A stretch of 39,758 nt of DNA from Pseudomonas sp. GTDB lineage: Bacteria; Pseudomonadota; Gammaproteobacteria; Pseudomonadales; Pseudomonadaceae. The notes under the pieces are model-generated. The model was not told the origin of the DNA. It ran no database searches and saw only the letters and a list, made by a program, of their open reading frames with translations. The position numbers were made by a program, and so were the translations under genes. Shown here one piece after another: positions 26,847 through 39,758 of the stretch. Numbering within the stretch: the stretch's first letter is position 1; each line of letters opens with the position of its first letter. The stretch lies in assembly GCF_030690725.1 (NCBI RefSeq), contig NZ_JAUYGD010000040.1:1-39758 (forward strand). Direction: 5' to 3'.

Positions 26847-27350
26847 GTGCGTAAGTTGACTCAACTGGTTTTGTTAAGCGTTGCCTTGCTGGCAACCCCG
26901 GCGTTTGCCGAGATGAAAGTAGCGGTACTGAACTATCAAATGGCGTTGCTGGAATCTGACGCTGCCAAGCGCTACGCCGTGGATGCCGAGAAGAAATTCG
27001 GTCCGCAGCTGAACAAGCTGAAAACCCTGGAAAGCGACGCCAAGCGCATTCAGGACCGCCTGGTCAAAGACGGTGAAAAAATGCAGACCGCTGAGCGTGA
27101 GCGCCTGGAGCTTGAATTCAAGCAAAAAGCCCGTGATTTCCAGTTCCAGTCCAAGGAGCTGAACGAGTCCAAAGCTGTAGCGGATCGTGAAATGCTGAAA
27201 AAGCTCAAGCCCAACCTGGACAAGGCCGTGGAAGAAGTGATCAAGACCGGTAACTTCGACCTGGTGCTGGAGCGCGGCGCGGTGATTGATGTCAAGCCTC
27301 AGTTCGACATCACCCGCCAGGTTATCGAGCGCATGAATCAGCTGCGCTGA
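26847..27350 (+). CDS. skp: Periplasmic chaperone Skp (OmpH)
   Basis: This encodes 167 residues from a GTG at 26847 preceded by AGGAG (26835-26839); the frame upstream overlaps bamA and is rejected. The signal peptide is cleaved after LLATPAFA, and the mature protein starts [17 protein letters not shown] long charged helical region (about 45-120) forms the tentacle coiled coil of the trimeric jellyfish. It holds unfolded outer-membrane proteins on the way to BamA. lpxD starts 2 nt after its stop. Confidence 0.95.
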   Translation: MRKLTQLVLLSVALLATPAFAEMKVAVLNYQMALLESDAAKRYAVDAEKKFGPQLNKLKTLESDAKRIQDRLVKDGEKMQTAERERLELEFKQKARDFQFQSKELNESKAVADREMLKKLKPNLDKAVEEVIKTGNFDLVLERGAVIDVKPQFDITRQVIERMNQLR

Positions 27351-27352
27351 TC

Positions 27353-28411
27353 ATGAGTGCAACGGTTTATACCCTTGGCCAGTTGGCCGAGCGTCTGGGC
27401 GCCACCTTGCGTGGTGCCACGGACAAGCCGATCAGCGGCTTGGCTACCTTGCAGGAAGCTGGCGCTGATCAGCTGAGCTTTCTCGCCAATGCGCAGTACC
27501 GCAAGTTTCTCTCGGGCTGCCAGGCTGGCGCGGTGCTGTTGACTGCCGCTGATGCCGAAGGCTATGCCGGTAATGCACTTGTCGTCGGCAACCCTTATCT
27601 GGCGTATGCCGAACTCTCCCATCTGTTTGACCGCAAGCCTCGTGCGTTGCCTGGCGTGCATCCCACCGCCGTGGTGGCGGTAGATGCGCAGATCGATGCG
27701 ACTGCCAGTGTTGGCGCCTATGCGGTGATCGAGAGTGGCGCGCAGATTGCGGCTGACGTAACCGTTGGCGCGCAGTGTGTTGTTGGCGCGCGTTCGGTGA
27801 TCGGTGAGGGCGGCTGGTTGGCTCCGCGAGTGACGCTGTATCACGACGTGCGGATCGGTAAGCGCGTGGTTATTCAGTCCGGCGCGGTGATTGGTGGTGA
27901 GGGCTTCGGCTTTGCCAACGAGAAAGGCGTCTGGCAGAAGATCGCGCAGATCGGTGGGGTGACCATCGGTGATGATGTCGAGATCGGCGCCAATACCACC
28001 GTCGACCGTGGCGCGCTGTCGGACACGCTGATTGGCAATGGCGTCAAGCTGGATAACCAGATCATGATCGCGCACAACGTGCAGATCGGCGACAACACGG
28101 CCATGGCCGGTTGCGCGGGGATTTCCGGCAGCACCAAGATCGGCAAGAACTGCATGATTGCTGGTGGCGTGGGCATGGTTGGGCATATCGAAGTATGCGA
28201 CAACGTGTTCGTCACCGGCATGACCATGGTCACCCGCTCGATCACCGAGCCGGGCTCCTATTCGTCGGGCACCGCCATGCAGCCGGCGGCTGAATGGCGC
28301 AAGAGCGCGGCACGGATTCGGCAATTAGATGATATGGCGCGACGCCTGCAACAGTTGGAAAAGCAGCTGGCCGCCGTGACCCCAGCTGCCGACACTTCAT
28401 CTGATGCCTGA
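27353..28411 (+). CDS. lpxD: UDP-3-O-acylglucosamine N-acyltransferase
   Basis: This encodes 352 residues. An N-terminal uridine-binding domain (to about 100) leads to a left-handed beta-helix of hexapeptide repeats, then a C-terminal helix ([17 protein letters not shown]). It transfers the second 3-hydroxyacyl chain in lipid A synthesis. The catalytic histidine of the family lies in the beta-helix, probably in the [16 protein letters not shown] segment. The stop codon is part of a terminator-like hairpin that precedes fabZ. Confidence 0.96.
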   Translation: MSATVYTLGQLAERLGATLRGATDKPISGLATLQEAGADQLSFLANAQYRKFLSGCQAGAVLLTAADAEGYAGNALVVGNPYLAYAELSHLFDRKPRALPGVHPTAVVAVDAQIDATASVGAYAVIESGAQIAADVTVGAQCVVGARSVIGEGGWLAPRVTLYHDVRIGKRVVIQSGAVIGGEGFGFANEKGVWQKIAQIGGVTIGDDVEIGANTTVDRGALSDTLIGNGVKLDNQIMIAHNVQIGDNTAMAGCAGISGSTKIGKNCMIAGGVGMVGHIEVCDNVFVTGMTMVTRSITEPGSYSSGTAMQPAAEWRKSAARIRQLDDMARRLQQLEKQLAAVTPAADTSSDA

Positions 28412-28442
28412 GCCGGTATTTACCGGCTTCTCTTTTTTCTCT
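28411..28442 (+). terminator. Intra-operon terminator or attenuator between lpxD and fabZ
   Basis: AGCCGGTA (28411-28418) and TACCGGCT (28421-28428) form an 8-bp stem that begins on the last base of the lpxD stop. It is followed by TCTCTTTTTTCTCTT. It has all parts of an intrinsic terminator yet lies inside the lpxD-fabZ-lpxA-lpxB cluster, so read-through or a local promoter is needed downstream. Confidence 0.8.
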
Positions 28443-28459
28443 TACAGGCTTCTCTGCAC

Positions 28460-28900
28460 ATGATGGACATTAACCAGATTCGCGAATACTTGCCGCACCG
28501 CTATCCGTTCCTTCTGGTGGATCGGGTGGCTGAGCTGGATATTGAAGGTAAGCGAATTCGCGCCTACAAGAATGTCAGCATCAATGAGCCGTTCTTCAAC
28601 GGGCATTTTCCTGAGCACCCTATCATGCCGGGCGTGTTGATCATCGAAGCCATGGCTCAGGCTGCCGGCATTCTTGGTTTCAAGATGATGGATCTGAAGC
28701 CCTCCGATGGCACCCTGTATTACTTTGTCGGCTCCGACAAGCTACGCTTTCGCCAGCCAGTGGTGCCGGGTGATCAGCTGATCCTCGAAGCCCGCTACCT
28801 GAGCAGCAAGCGCAGCATCTGGAAGTTCGAGTGCAAGGCCAGCGTCGACGGCAAGGAAGTCTGCTCGGCAGAAATCATCTGTGCGGAACGCAAACTATGA
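28460..28900 (+). CDS. fabZ: 3-hydroxyacyl-ACP dehydratase FabZ
   Basis: This encodes 146 residues with a hot-dog fold. The catalytic H49 is in [15 protein letters not shown] and E63 in IIEAMAQ. It dehydrates 3-hydroxyacyl-ACP for both saturated and unsaturated fatty acids and competes with LpxA and LpxD for the same substrate pool, which fits its location. Two ATGs (28460, 28463) are adjacent; the first matches the usual MMDIN start. The ribosome-binding site is weak. The stop overlaps lpxA by 4 nt. Confidence 0.96.
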   Translation: MMDINQIREYLPHRYPFLLVDRVAELDIEGKRIRAYKNVSINEPFFNGHFPEHPIMPGVLIIEAMAQAAGILGFKMMDLKPSDGTLYYFVGSDKLRFRQPVVPGDQLILEARYLSSKRSIWKFECKASVDGKEVCSAEIICAERKL

Positions 28901-29673
28901 GTTTGATTGACCCTCGCGCCATCATTGATCCCAGTGCCAAGTTGGCTGACGACGTAGTCGTCGGCCCTTGGTCGATAGTCGGGGCCGATGTAGAAATTGG
29001 CGAGGGTACAGTGATCGGCCCCCATGTGATCCTCAAGGGGCCGACCAAGATCGGTAAACATAACCGCATCTATCAGTTCTCCTCGGTGGGTGAAGATACC
29101 CCCGATCTCAAGTACCAGGGCGAGGCGACTCGGCTGGTAATTGGCGATCACAATGTGATCCGCGAGGGTGTGACCATCCACCGCGGCACCGTGCAGGATC
29201 GCAGCGAAACCACCCTTGGCGACCACAACCTGATCATGGCCTATGCCCACATCGGCCATGACAGCGTGATCGGTAACCATTGCATCCTGGTCAACAACAC
29301 CGCCTTGGCCGGGCATGTGTGGGTCGATGACTGGGCGATTCTCTCTGGCTACACCCTGGTGCATCAGTTCTGTCGCATCGGTGCGCACAGCTTTTCCGGT
29401 ATGGGCACGGCGATCGGCAAGGATGTGCCGGCGTTTGTCACCGTGTTCGGCAATCCGGCTGAAGCGCGCAGCATGAACTTCGAAGGCATGCGCCGCCGTG
29501 GTTTCAGCGCCGAGGCAATTGCCGCCTTGCGCCGTGCCTACAAAATTGTCTATCGCCAGGGGCTTACGGTTGAGCAGGCGATGGGTGAGCTGGCCGAGTC
29601 GTCCGCAGAATTTCCCGAAGTCGCGATCTTCCGCGATTCCATCCAGGCTTCAAGCCGCGGCATTACCCGATAA
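28897..29673 (+). CDS. lpxA: UDP-N-acetylglucosamine acyltransferase
   Basis: This encodes 258 residues. A left-handed beta-helix of hexapeptide repeats ([21 protein letters not shown] onward) is followed by a C-terminal helical domain ([21 protein letters not shown]). The catalytic histidine of the family lies near residue 121, in the [11 protein letters not shown] segment. It adds the first hydroxyacyl chain to UDP-GlcNAc, the first lipid A step. The ATG overlaps the fabZ TGA (ATGA). Confidence 0.97.
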   Translation: MSLIDPRAIIDPSAKLADDVVVGPWSIVGADVEIGEGTVIGPHVILKGPTKIGKHNRIYQFSSVGEDTPDLKYQGEATRLVIGDHNVIREGVTIHRGTVQDRSETTLGDHNLIMAYAHIGHDSVIGNHCILVNNTALAGHVWVDDWAILSGYTLVHQFCRIGAHSFSGMGTAIGKDVPAFVTVFGNPAEARSMNFEGMRRRGFSAEAIAALRRAYKIVYRQGLTVEQAMGELAESSAEFPEVAIFRDSIQASSRGITR

Positions 29674-29676
29674 TTT

Positions 29677-30810
29677 ATGACTGACCTGATGCGTATCGCG
29701 CTGGTCGCTGGCGAGGCGTCTGGCGATATTCTCGGCGCGGGCCTGATGCAGGCCCTCAAAGCCCAATACCCACAGATCGAATTTATCGGTGTCGGTGGCC
29801 CGCTGATGCAGGCTCAGGGACTGAATTCCTATTTCCCGATGGAGCGCTTGTCGGTGATGGGCTTGGTCGAGGTACTTGGCCGCCTTCCCGAACTGCTGTC
29901 ACGGCGCAAGCGACTGATCAACAGCTTGATCGCGGCCAAGCCGGACGTGTTTATCGGCATCGATGCGCCGGATTTCAACCTGACCCTGGAGCTCAAGCTG
30001 CGTCAGGCGGGCATCAAGACCGTGCATTACGTCAGCCCGTCCGTATGGGCCTGGCGGCAGAAGCGCGTGTTGAAGATTCGTGAGGCCTGCGACCTGATGC
30101 TGACCCTGTTCCCGTTCGAGGCGCAGTTCTATCAGGATCATCAGGTGCCGGTGCGCTTTGTCGGCCACCCGCTGGCCGATACCATTCCGCAGCAGGCGGA
30201 TCGCGCTGCGGCCCGTGAGGCGCTGAATTTGGCGCAGGATCAGCCGGTGGTTGCCCTGATGCCGGGCAGCCGCGGTGGCGAAGTATCGCGTCTGGGCAGC
30301 CTGTTTCTTGATGCGGCAGTGCGTTTGCGTACTTTGCGCCCCGGTATTCAGTTTGTGTTGCCCTGTTCCAGCCCGGAGCGTCGTGCACAGCTTGAGCAGA
30401 TGCTGGTGGGCCGCGATCTGCCGCTGACCTTGCTCAATGGCCGTTCCCATGAGGCGCTGGCGGCCTGTGATGCGGTGTTGATCGCCTCCGGTACGGCGAC
30501 CCTTGAGGCCTTGTTGTACAAGCGGCCGATGGTGGTTGCCTACAAGGTTGCACCACTGACCTATCGCATCCTCAAGCGCCTGGTCACAAGTGCCTATATC
30601 TCCCTGCCGAATCTGCTGGCTGAGCGTTTGCTGGTACCCGAGATGATTCAGGATGCCGCCACGCCCGAGGCATTGGCTCAGTTGCTGGCGCCATTGCTGG
30701 ATGGCGGCGAGGTGCAGACCGAAGGCTTTGATGTGATTCACCGGGCGCTGCGACGTGACGCTTCGGTGCAGGCTGCTAAAGCCGTGTTGCAGCTGACAGG
30801 GCGCGGCTGA
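29677..30810 (+). CDS. lpxB: Lipid A disaccharide synthase
   Basis: This encodes 377 residues of glycosyltransferase family 19. The start [17 protein letters not shown], then [11 protein letters not shown] and [13 protein letters not shown], and the C-terminal [20 protein letters not shown] sugar-nucleotide site are intact. It joins UDP-diacylglucosamine with lipid X to make the tetraacyl disaccharide at the inner membrane. It starts 3 nt after lpxA and overlaps rnhB by one base. Confidence 0.97.
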   Translation: MTDLMRIALVAGEASGDILGAGLMQALKAQYPQIEFIGVGGPLMQAQGLNSYFPMERLSVMGLVEVLGRLPELLSRRKRLINSLIAAKPDVFIGIDAPDFNLTLELKLRQAGIKTVHYVSPSVWAWRQKRVLKIREACDLMLTLFPFEAQFYQDHQVPVRFVGHPLADTIPQQADRAAAREALNLAQDQPVVALMPGSRGGEVSRLGSLFLDAAVRLRTLRPGIQFVLPCSSPERRAQLEQMLVGRDLPLTLLNGRSHEALAACDAVLIASGTATLEALLYKRPMVVAYKVAPLTYRILKRLVTSAYISLPNLLAERLLVPEMIQDAATPEALAQLLAPLLDGGEVQTEGFDVIHRALRRDASVQAAKAVLQLTGRG

Positions 30811-31406
30811 TGCAGCTTGGGCTGGATTTCACTCTGGTGCAGGAGCTGGTGGCTGGCGTCGATGAAGTCGGCCGCGGCCCGCTCTGCGGCGCCGTGGTGA
30901 CGGCGGCGGTGATTCTCGATCCGGCACGGCCGATTCTCGGTCTGAACGATTCGAAAAAGCTGACCGAGGCGCGTCGCGAGATGCTCTTCGACGAAATTCG
31001 CGAAAAAGCCCTGGCCTGGTGCATCGCCCGCGCCGAGGTGGAAGAAATCGATCAGCTGAATATCCTGCAGGCCACCATGCTAGCCATGCAACGCGCGGTC
31101 GAGGGCTTGAGTGTCACGCCCAAGCTGGCGCTGATCGATGGCAATCGCTGCCCGAAACTGCAGGTGCCCAGCGCCGCGGTGATTAAAGGCGATAGCCAGG
31201 TGCCGGCGATTGCTGCGGCATCGATTCTGGCCAAGGTCAGCCGTGATCGCGAGATGCAGCTGCTTGATCAGCAATACCCCGGTTACGGTATCGCCGGGCA
31301 CAAAGGCTACCCCACTCCGCTACACCTGGAAGCGCTGCGGCGCCTGGGGCCGACTCCGATTCACCGGCGCTCTTTTGGCCCGGTACGTGCGTTGTTGGAC
31401 GACTGA
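30810..31406 (+). CDS. rnhB: Ribonuclease HII
   Basis: This encodes 198 residues. The first catalytic pair D18-E19 lies in [17 protein letters not shown], followed by [13 protein letters not shown] and ALIDGN with another acidic ligand. It cuts RNA in RNA-DNA hybrids and single ribonucleotides in DNA. It overlaps lpxB by one base (TGATG). dnaE follows after 111 nt with its own promoter. Confidence 0.96.
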   Translation: MQLGLDFTLVQELVAGVDEVGRGPLCGAVVTAAVILDPARPILGLNDSKKLTEARREMLFDEIREKALAWCIARAEVEEIDQLNILQATMLAMQRAVEGLSVTPKLALIDGNRCPKLQVPSAAVIKGDSQVPAIAAASILAKVSRDREMQLLDQQYPGYGIAGHKGYPTPLHLEALRRLGPTPIHRRSFGPVRALLDD

Positions 31407-31451
31407 CACAACGTCCGCGCAATTCCCTCGTTATCCTGTGCCCGGTAGCGC

Positions 31452-31479
31452 TTGTCGCGCGCTGCTGCGGTTGTACAAT
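31452..31479 (+). promoter_or_regulatory. Probable sigma-70 promoter of dnaE
   Basis: TTGTCG (31452-31457) is spaced 16 nt from TACAAT (31474-31479). Transcription would begin near 31486, about 32 nt before the dnaE ATG. Confidence 0.6.
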
Positions 31480-31517
31480 CCCTGCCTTGTCGTTTTTGCG
31501 TTTTGTATAGGACTGCC

Positions 31518-35039
<3,522 letters not shown>

Positions 35040-35073
35040 TTTGCGAGGCTCAGGCTTCGCCGGTCGGTCGTGA

Positions 35074-35117
35074 TACCCAGCGGGTTCTGTATTGAAGGCT
35101 TTCGTGCAGAACCGGGT
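35074..35117. repeat. Inverted repeat between dnaE and accA
   Basis: GGTTCTG (35083-35089) pairs with CAGAACC (35107-35113), and outer ACCC (35074-35077) with GGGT (35114-35117) across a bulge. No T tract follows. It could be a weak terminator of dnaE or an operator just upstream of the accA promoter. Confidence 0.4.
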
Positions 35118-35118
35118 G

Positions 35119-35146
35119 TCGACCTGAATGCGCCTGCTGCTATAAG
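35119..35146 (+). promoter_or_regulatory. Probable sigma-70 promoter of accA
   Basis: TCGACC (35119-35124) is 16 nt from TATAAG (35141-35146). Transcription would begin near 35153, giving a leader of about 55 nt. Confidence 0.5.
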
Positions 35147-35207
35147 GTAGGGCGCGATAACGGATACAGCTCCCGGCCACTTGGCCGTCGACGCAAGACG
35201 GATGACT

Positions 35208-36158
35208 ATGAACCCGAATTTTCTCGATTTCGAACAGCCGATCGCCGACCTGCAAGCCAAGATCGAAGAGCTTCGCCTGGTCGGTAACGACAACTCGTTG
35301 AACATCAACGATGAAATCGCCCGCCTGCAGGACAAGAGCAGCTCGCTGACCGAAACTATTTTCGGCAACCTGAGCAGCTGGCAGATCGCCCAGCTGGCGC
35401 GCCACCCACGCCGTCCTTATACCCTGGATTACCTGCAGCACATCTTTACCGAATTCGATGAACTGCATGGCGACCGCCATTTCTCCGACGACGCGGCCCT
35501 GGTGGGCGGCGTTGCCCGTCTGGACGGTGAGCCGGTGATGGTTATCGGTCACCAGAAAGGCCGTGAGATTCGCGAGAAGGTGCGCCGCAACTTTGGCATG
35601 CCGCGTCCGGAGGGCTACCGCAAGGCGTGCCGCCTGATGGAAATGGCTGAGCGTTTCAAGATGCCGATCCTGACCTTTATTGACACCCCGGGTGCCTACC
35701 CAGGCATCGACGCCGAAGAGCGTAACCAGAGCGAAGCCATCGCCTGGAACCTGCGCGTTATGGCGCGCCTGAAAACCCCGATCATCGCCACTGTAATCGG
35801 TGAAGGTGGTTCCGGCGGTGCCCTGGCGATTGGTGTGTGCGATCAGCTGAACATGCTGCAGTATTCCACCTACTCGGTGATCTCGCCGGAAGGTTGTGCC
35901 TCTATTCTGTGGAAAACCGCAGAAAAGGCGCCGGATGCTGCCGAAGCGATGGGCATTACTGCCGAGCGCCTAAAAGGCCTGGGCATTGTTGACCAGGTGA
36001 TTGGTGAACCGCTCGGTGGTGCGCACAGTGACCCAGCTGCTGCTGCCGAATCGGTGCGTCAGGCTTTGCTGGCGCAGCTGACAATGCTCAAGACCTTCGA
36101 TACCGAAGCGCTGCTCAAGCGTCGTTATGAGCGTCTGATGAGCTACGGGATTGCCTGA
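35208..36158 (+). CDS. accA: Acetyl-CoA carboxylase carboxyltransferase subunit alpha
   Basis: This encodes 316 residues. The start [21 protein letters not shown] is the family N-terminus; two upstream ATGs (35181, 35202) add non-conserved residues. [20 protein letters not shown] and [17 protein letters not shown] form the carboxybiotin/acetyl-CoA site of the crotonase-like fold. With AccD it transfers carboxyl from biotin to acetyl-CoA, giving malonyl-CoA. It ends at a strong UUCG-capped hairpin. Confidence 0.97.
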   Translation: MNPNFLDFEQPIADLQAKIEELRLVGNDNSLNINDEIARLQDKSSSLTETIFGNLSSWQIAQLARHPRRPYTLDYLQHIFTEFDELHGDRHFSDDAALVGGVARLDGEPVMVIGHQKGREIREKVRRNFGMPRPEGYRKACRLMEMAERFKMPILTFIDTPGAYPGIDAEERNQSEAIAWNLRVMARLKTPIIATVIGEGGSGGALAIGVCDQLNMLQYSTYSVISPEGCASILWKTAEKAPDAAEAMGITAERLKGLGIVDQVIGEPLGGAHSDPAAAAESVRQALLAQLTMLKTFDTEALLKRRYERLMSYGIA

Positions 36159-36178
36159 TTGCTCGGCAGTTGCGTATA

Positions 36179-36207
36179 CAACGGGCCTTCGGGCCCGTTG
36201 TTGTTTT
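36179..36207 (+). terminator. UUCG-tetraloop intrinsic terminator after accA
   Basis: CAACGGGCC (36179-36187) and GGCCCGTTG (36192-36200) form a perfect 9-bp stem capped by TTCG, an extra-stable tetraloop closed by C-G. TTGTTTT follows. The run ends 11 nt before the tilS start codon. Confidence 0.9.
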
Positions 36208-36218
36208 AAGCTTGGCCG

Positions 36219-37535
36219 ATGACTCCTGTGCATATTCGTTTGCTTGATGCCTTGCAGCCCTGGCTCGGTGCCCCAGGCTGGTGTGTTGCCCTGTCCGGCG
36301 GGCTGGATTCCACGGTGCTGCTGCACCTGCTGGCCAGCCTCGCACAACGCGAGGCATTGCCGCCACTTTCCGCTATCCATATTCATCACGGCCTGCAGGT
36401 GGAGGCTGATGCCTGGCCGACACATTGCCGTGAACTGTGTGCGGCCTTGTCTGTGCCGTTGCAGGTTGATTATGTCCAGGTCGCTCCTGGGGCGAGTCTG
36501 GAGCGTGCGGCGCGCGAGGCTCGCTACGCGGCTTTTGCTGCCCGTCTAGATACCGATGAGTTGCTGCTAACTGCGCAGCATCGCGATGATCAGGCCGAAA
36601 CCCTGTTGTTTCGCCTGTTGCGCGGTGCCGGCGTGCAGGGTTTGTCGGCCATGCCGGTGAGTCGTGCATTGGGAGCGGGGCAGCTGGTTCGGCCGCTACT
36701 CAACTGCTCGCGCGATGAGCTGTTGGCTTATGCCCGTGAGCACAAGCTGACCTGGATCGAAGATCCGTCAAATGCCGATGAGCGCTTCTCGCGCAATTAC
36801 CTACGTCGTCAGGTGTTGCCTGCGCTGCTTGGTCGCTGGCCGCAGGCCTCAGCCAATATGGCCCGCAGCGCCGCGCACTTGAGTGAGGCTGCGCAGTTGC
36901 TTGATGAGTTGGCACAGCAGGATATGGCTGCCGCGCAGGGGGCAGCCGAGTTTGCCTGGCTGCCGTTACCAAATCTGGCACTGCCTACGCTGCGCGATCT
37001 GAGTGAGTCGCGCCAGCGCAATGCCCTGCGTTATTGGTTGAGGCCGCTCACAGCGATGCCCGACAGCGAGCACTGGGCAGGCTGGCGGGCACTGCGCGAT
37101 GCCGCGCCGGATGCTGCGCCAATCTGGAAGCTGACAGCAGGGGAGCTGCGCCGCAGTGATGAGCGTCTGTGGTGGGTGGCGGGTGATTGGCTGTGCTCGC
37201 CCGTGCCGGTCAATGTGACGCTTCAAGGTAATCAGCAGGTGGTATTGCCCGCTAATGGCACTGTGCGGATTGACGGTCAGTTACCTTCAGGTAACTGGCA
37301 GTTGGGTTACCGCCAGGGCGGCGATCAGCTTCTTTTACCGGGACGTGGGCACCGCGATCTCAAGCGCTTGTTTAATGAGCTGCGTGTGCCGGCCTTTGTT
37401 CGTGATCGCCTGCCGCTGCTGCGTCTGGATAACCGGGTTATGGCGATCGCCAACCTGCCAGGTATGCAGGGCGCCGCCGATGGCAGCTGGCAATTGCATT
37501 GGCAGCCACCGACGAATGATCAAGGTTTGAGCTGA
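36219..37535 (+). CDS. tilS: tRNA(Ile)-lysidine synthase
   Basis: This encodes 438 residues. The N-type ATP pyrophosphatase motif SGGLDS is at 26-31, followed by HIHHGLQ, TAQHRDDQAETLLFRLLRG and the catalytic-region RNYLRRQVLPAL. The C-terminal domain ends GHRDLKRLFNELRVPAFVRDRLPLL. It attaches lysine to C34 of tRNA-Ile(CAU) so that it reads AUA. No good Shine-Dalgarno precedes the ATG, and the accA terminator lies immediately upstream, so expression is probably low and depends on read-through or a hidden promoter. Confidence 0.96.
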   Translation: MTPVHIRLLDALQPWLGAPGWCVALSGGLDSTVLLHLLASLAQREALPPLSAIHIHHGLQVEADAWPTHCRELCAALSVPLQVDYVQVAPGASLERAAREARYAAFAARLDTDELLLTAQHRDDQAETLLFRLLRGAGVQGLSAMPVSRALGAGQLVRPLLNCSRDELLAYAREHKLTWIEDPSNADERFSRNYLRRQVLPALLGRWPQASANMARSAAHLSEAAQLLDELAQQDMAAAQGAAEFAWLPLPNLALPTLRDLSESRQRNALRYWLRPLTAMPDSEHWAGWRALRDAAPDAAPIWKLTAGELRRSDERLWWVAGDWLCSPVPVNVTLQGNQQVVLPANGTVRIDGQLPSGNWQLGYRQGGDQLLLPGRGHRDLKRLFNELRVPAFVRDRLPLLRLDNRVMAIANLPGMQGAADGSWQLHWQPPTNDQGLS

Positions 37536-37555
37536 TAAGCCCTTTCCGGTAGACT
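37527..37555 (+). promoter_or_regulatory. Possible sigma-70 promoter of pyrG
   Basis: TTGAGC (37527-37532), overlapping the tilS stop, is 17 nt from TAGACT (37550-37555). A leader of about 140 nt to pyrG would result. It contains a GC-rich palindrome TCCCCTTGGGGA (37587-37598). Confidence 0.45.
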
Positions 37556-37673
37556 ACGCTCCCGTCTTACTACAGCTTTTGTTGACTCCCCTTGGGGATC
37601 GGCAGGGCTAGCTCATTGCAGTGCATCGCAGAGAGCCGCTTCGGTATTCCTTCGCTTTCCCCGGCGGCATTGA

Positions 37674-39758
<2,085 letters not shown>

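Noticed and set aside
37587..37598. Palindrome TCCCCTTGGGGA upstream of pyrG considered as a terminator
   Set aside because: Short, without a T tract. It remains possible as a leader element only.

Overview
The window comes from the chromosome of a gamma-proteobacterium, almost certainly Pseudomonas. The DNA is GC-rich and nearly gapless. The gene order rpsB-tsf-pyrH-frr-uppS-cdsA-dxr-rseP-bamA-skp-lpxD-fabZ-lpxA-lpxB-rnhB-dnaE-accA-tilS-pyrG-kdsA, preceded on the other strand by map-glnD-dapC-yffB-dapD, is the Pseudomonas order, and the proteins closely resemble Pseudomonas family members. I cannot fix the species. From memory, the ndvB-dapE-rlmA block and the dapD-to-kdsA block are far apart in P. 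aeruginosa PAO1, so this is probably another lineage.

Layout. 1-393 is the 3' end of an acyl-CoA synthetase (fadD), closed by an intrinsic terminator. 654-1579 is a two-gene accessory module: a TacT-like GNAT acetyltransferase toxin behind a small protein whose C-terminus looks like a DUF1778/TacA antitoxin but whose N-terminus does not. 1686-6702 (minus) holds a conserved hypothetical gene, rlmA, dapE and an ndvB-like glucan synthase. 6954-8653 (plus) holds tcdA and a periplasmic solute-binding protein. 8632-10265 (minus) holds csdE and csdA, the sulfur-relay partners of TcdA. Two large perfect inverted repeats (10284-10427) separate csdA from dapD. 10443-16655 (minus) holds dapD, yffB, dapC, glnD and map. 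From 16943 to the right edge everything is on the plus strand: translation (rpsB, tsf, frr, tilS), nucleotide synthesis (pyrH, pyrG), isoprenoid, phospholipid and undecaprenyl precursors (dxr, cdsA, uppS), envelope assembly (rseP, bamA, skp), lipid A and KDO (lpxD, lpxA, lpxB, kdsA), fatty acid synthesis (fabZ, accA) and replication (dnaE, rnhB).

How it fits together. Most of the window is an essential envelope-biogenesis and housekeeping supercluster, with many 1-11 nt gene overlaps that imply translational coupling. Three diaminopimelate genes (dapE, dapD, dapC) supply lysine and peptidoglycan. Intrinsic hairpins inside the clusters (rpsB/tsf, tsf/pyrH, rseP/bamA, lpxD/fabZ, accA/tilS) suggest stepwise attenuation. 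No tRNA, rRNA, CRISPR array, insertion sequence or prophage was found. The most unusual content is the toxin-antitoxin-like pair at 654-1579 and the paired inverted repeats at 10284-10427. No gene-free stretch exceeds 300 bases. The largest gaps, 394-653, 6703-6953 and 16656-16942, hold respectively a terminator, a promoter, and a promoter plus the rpsB leader.
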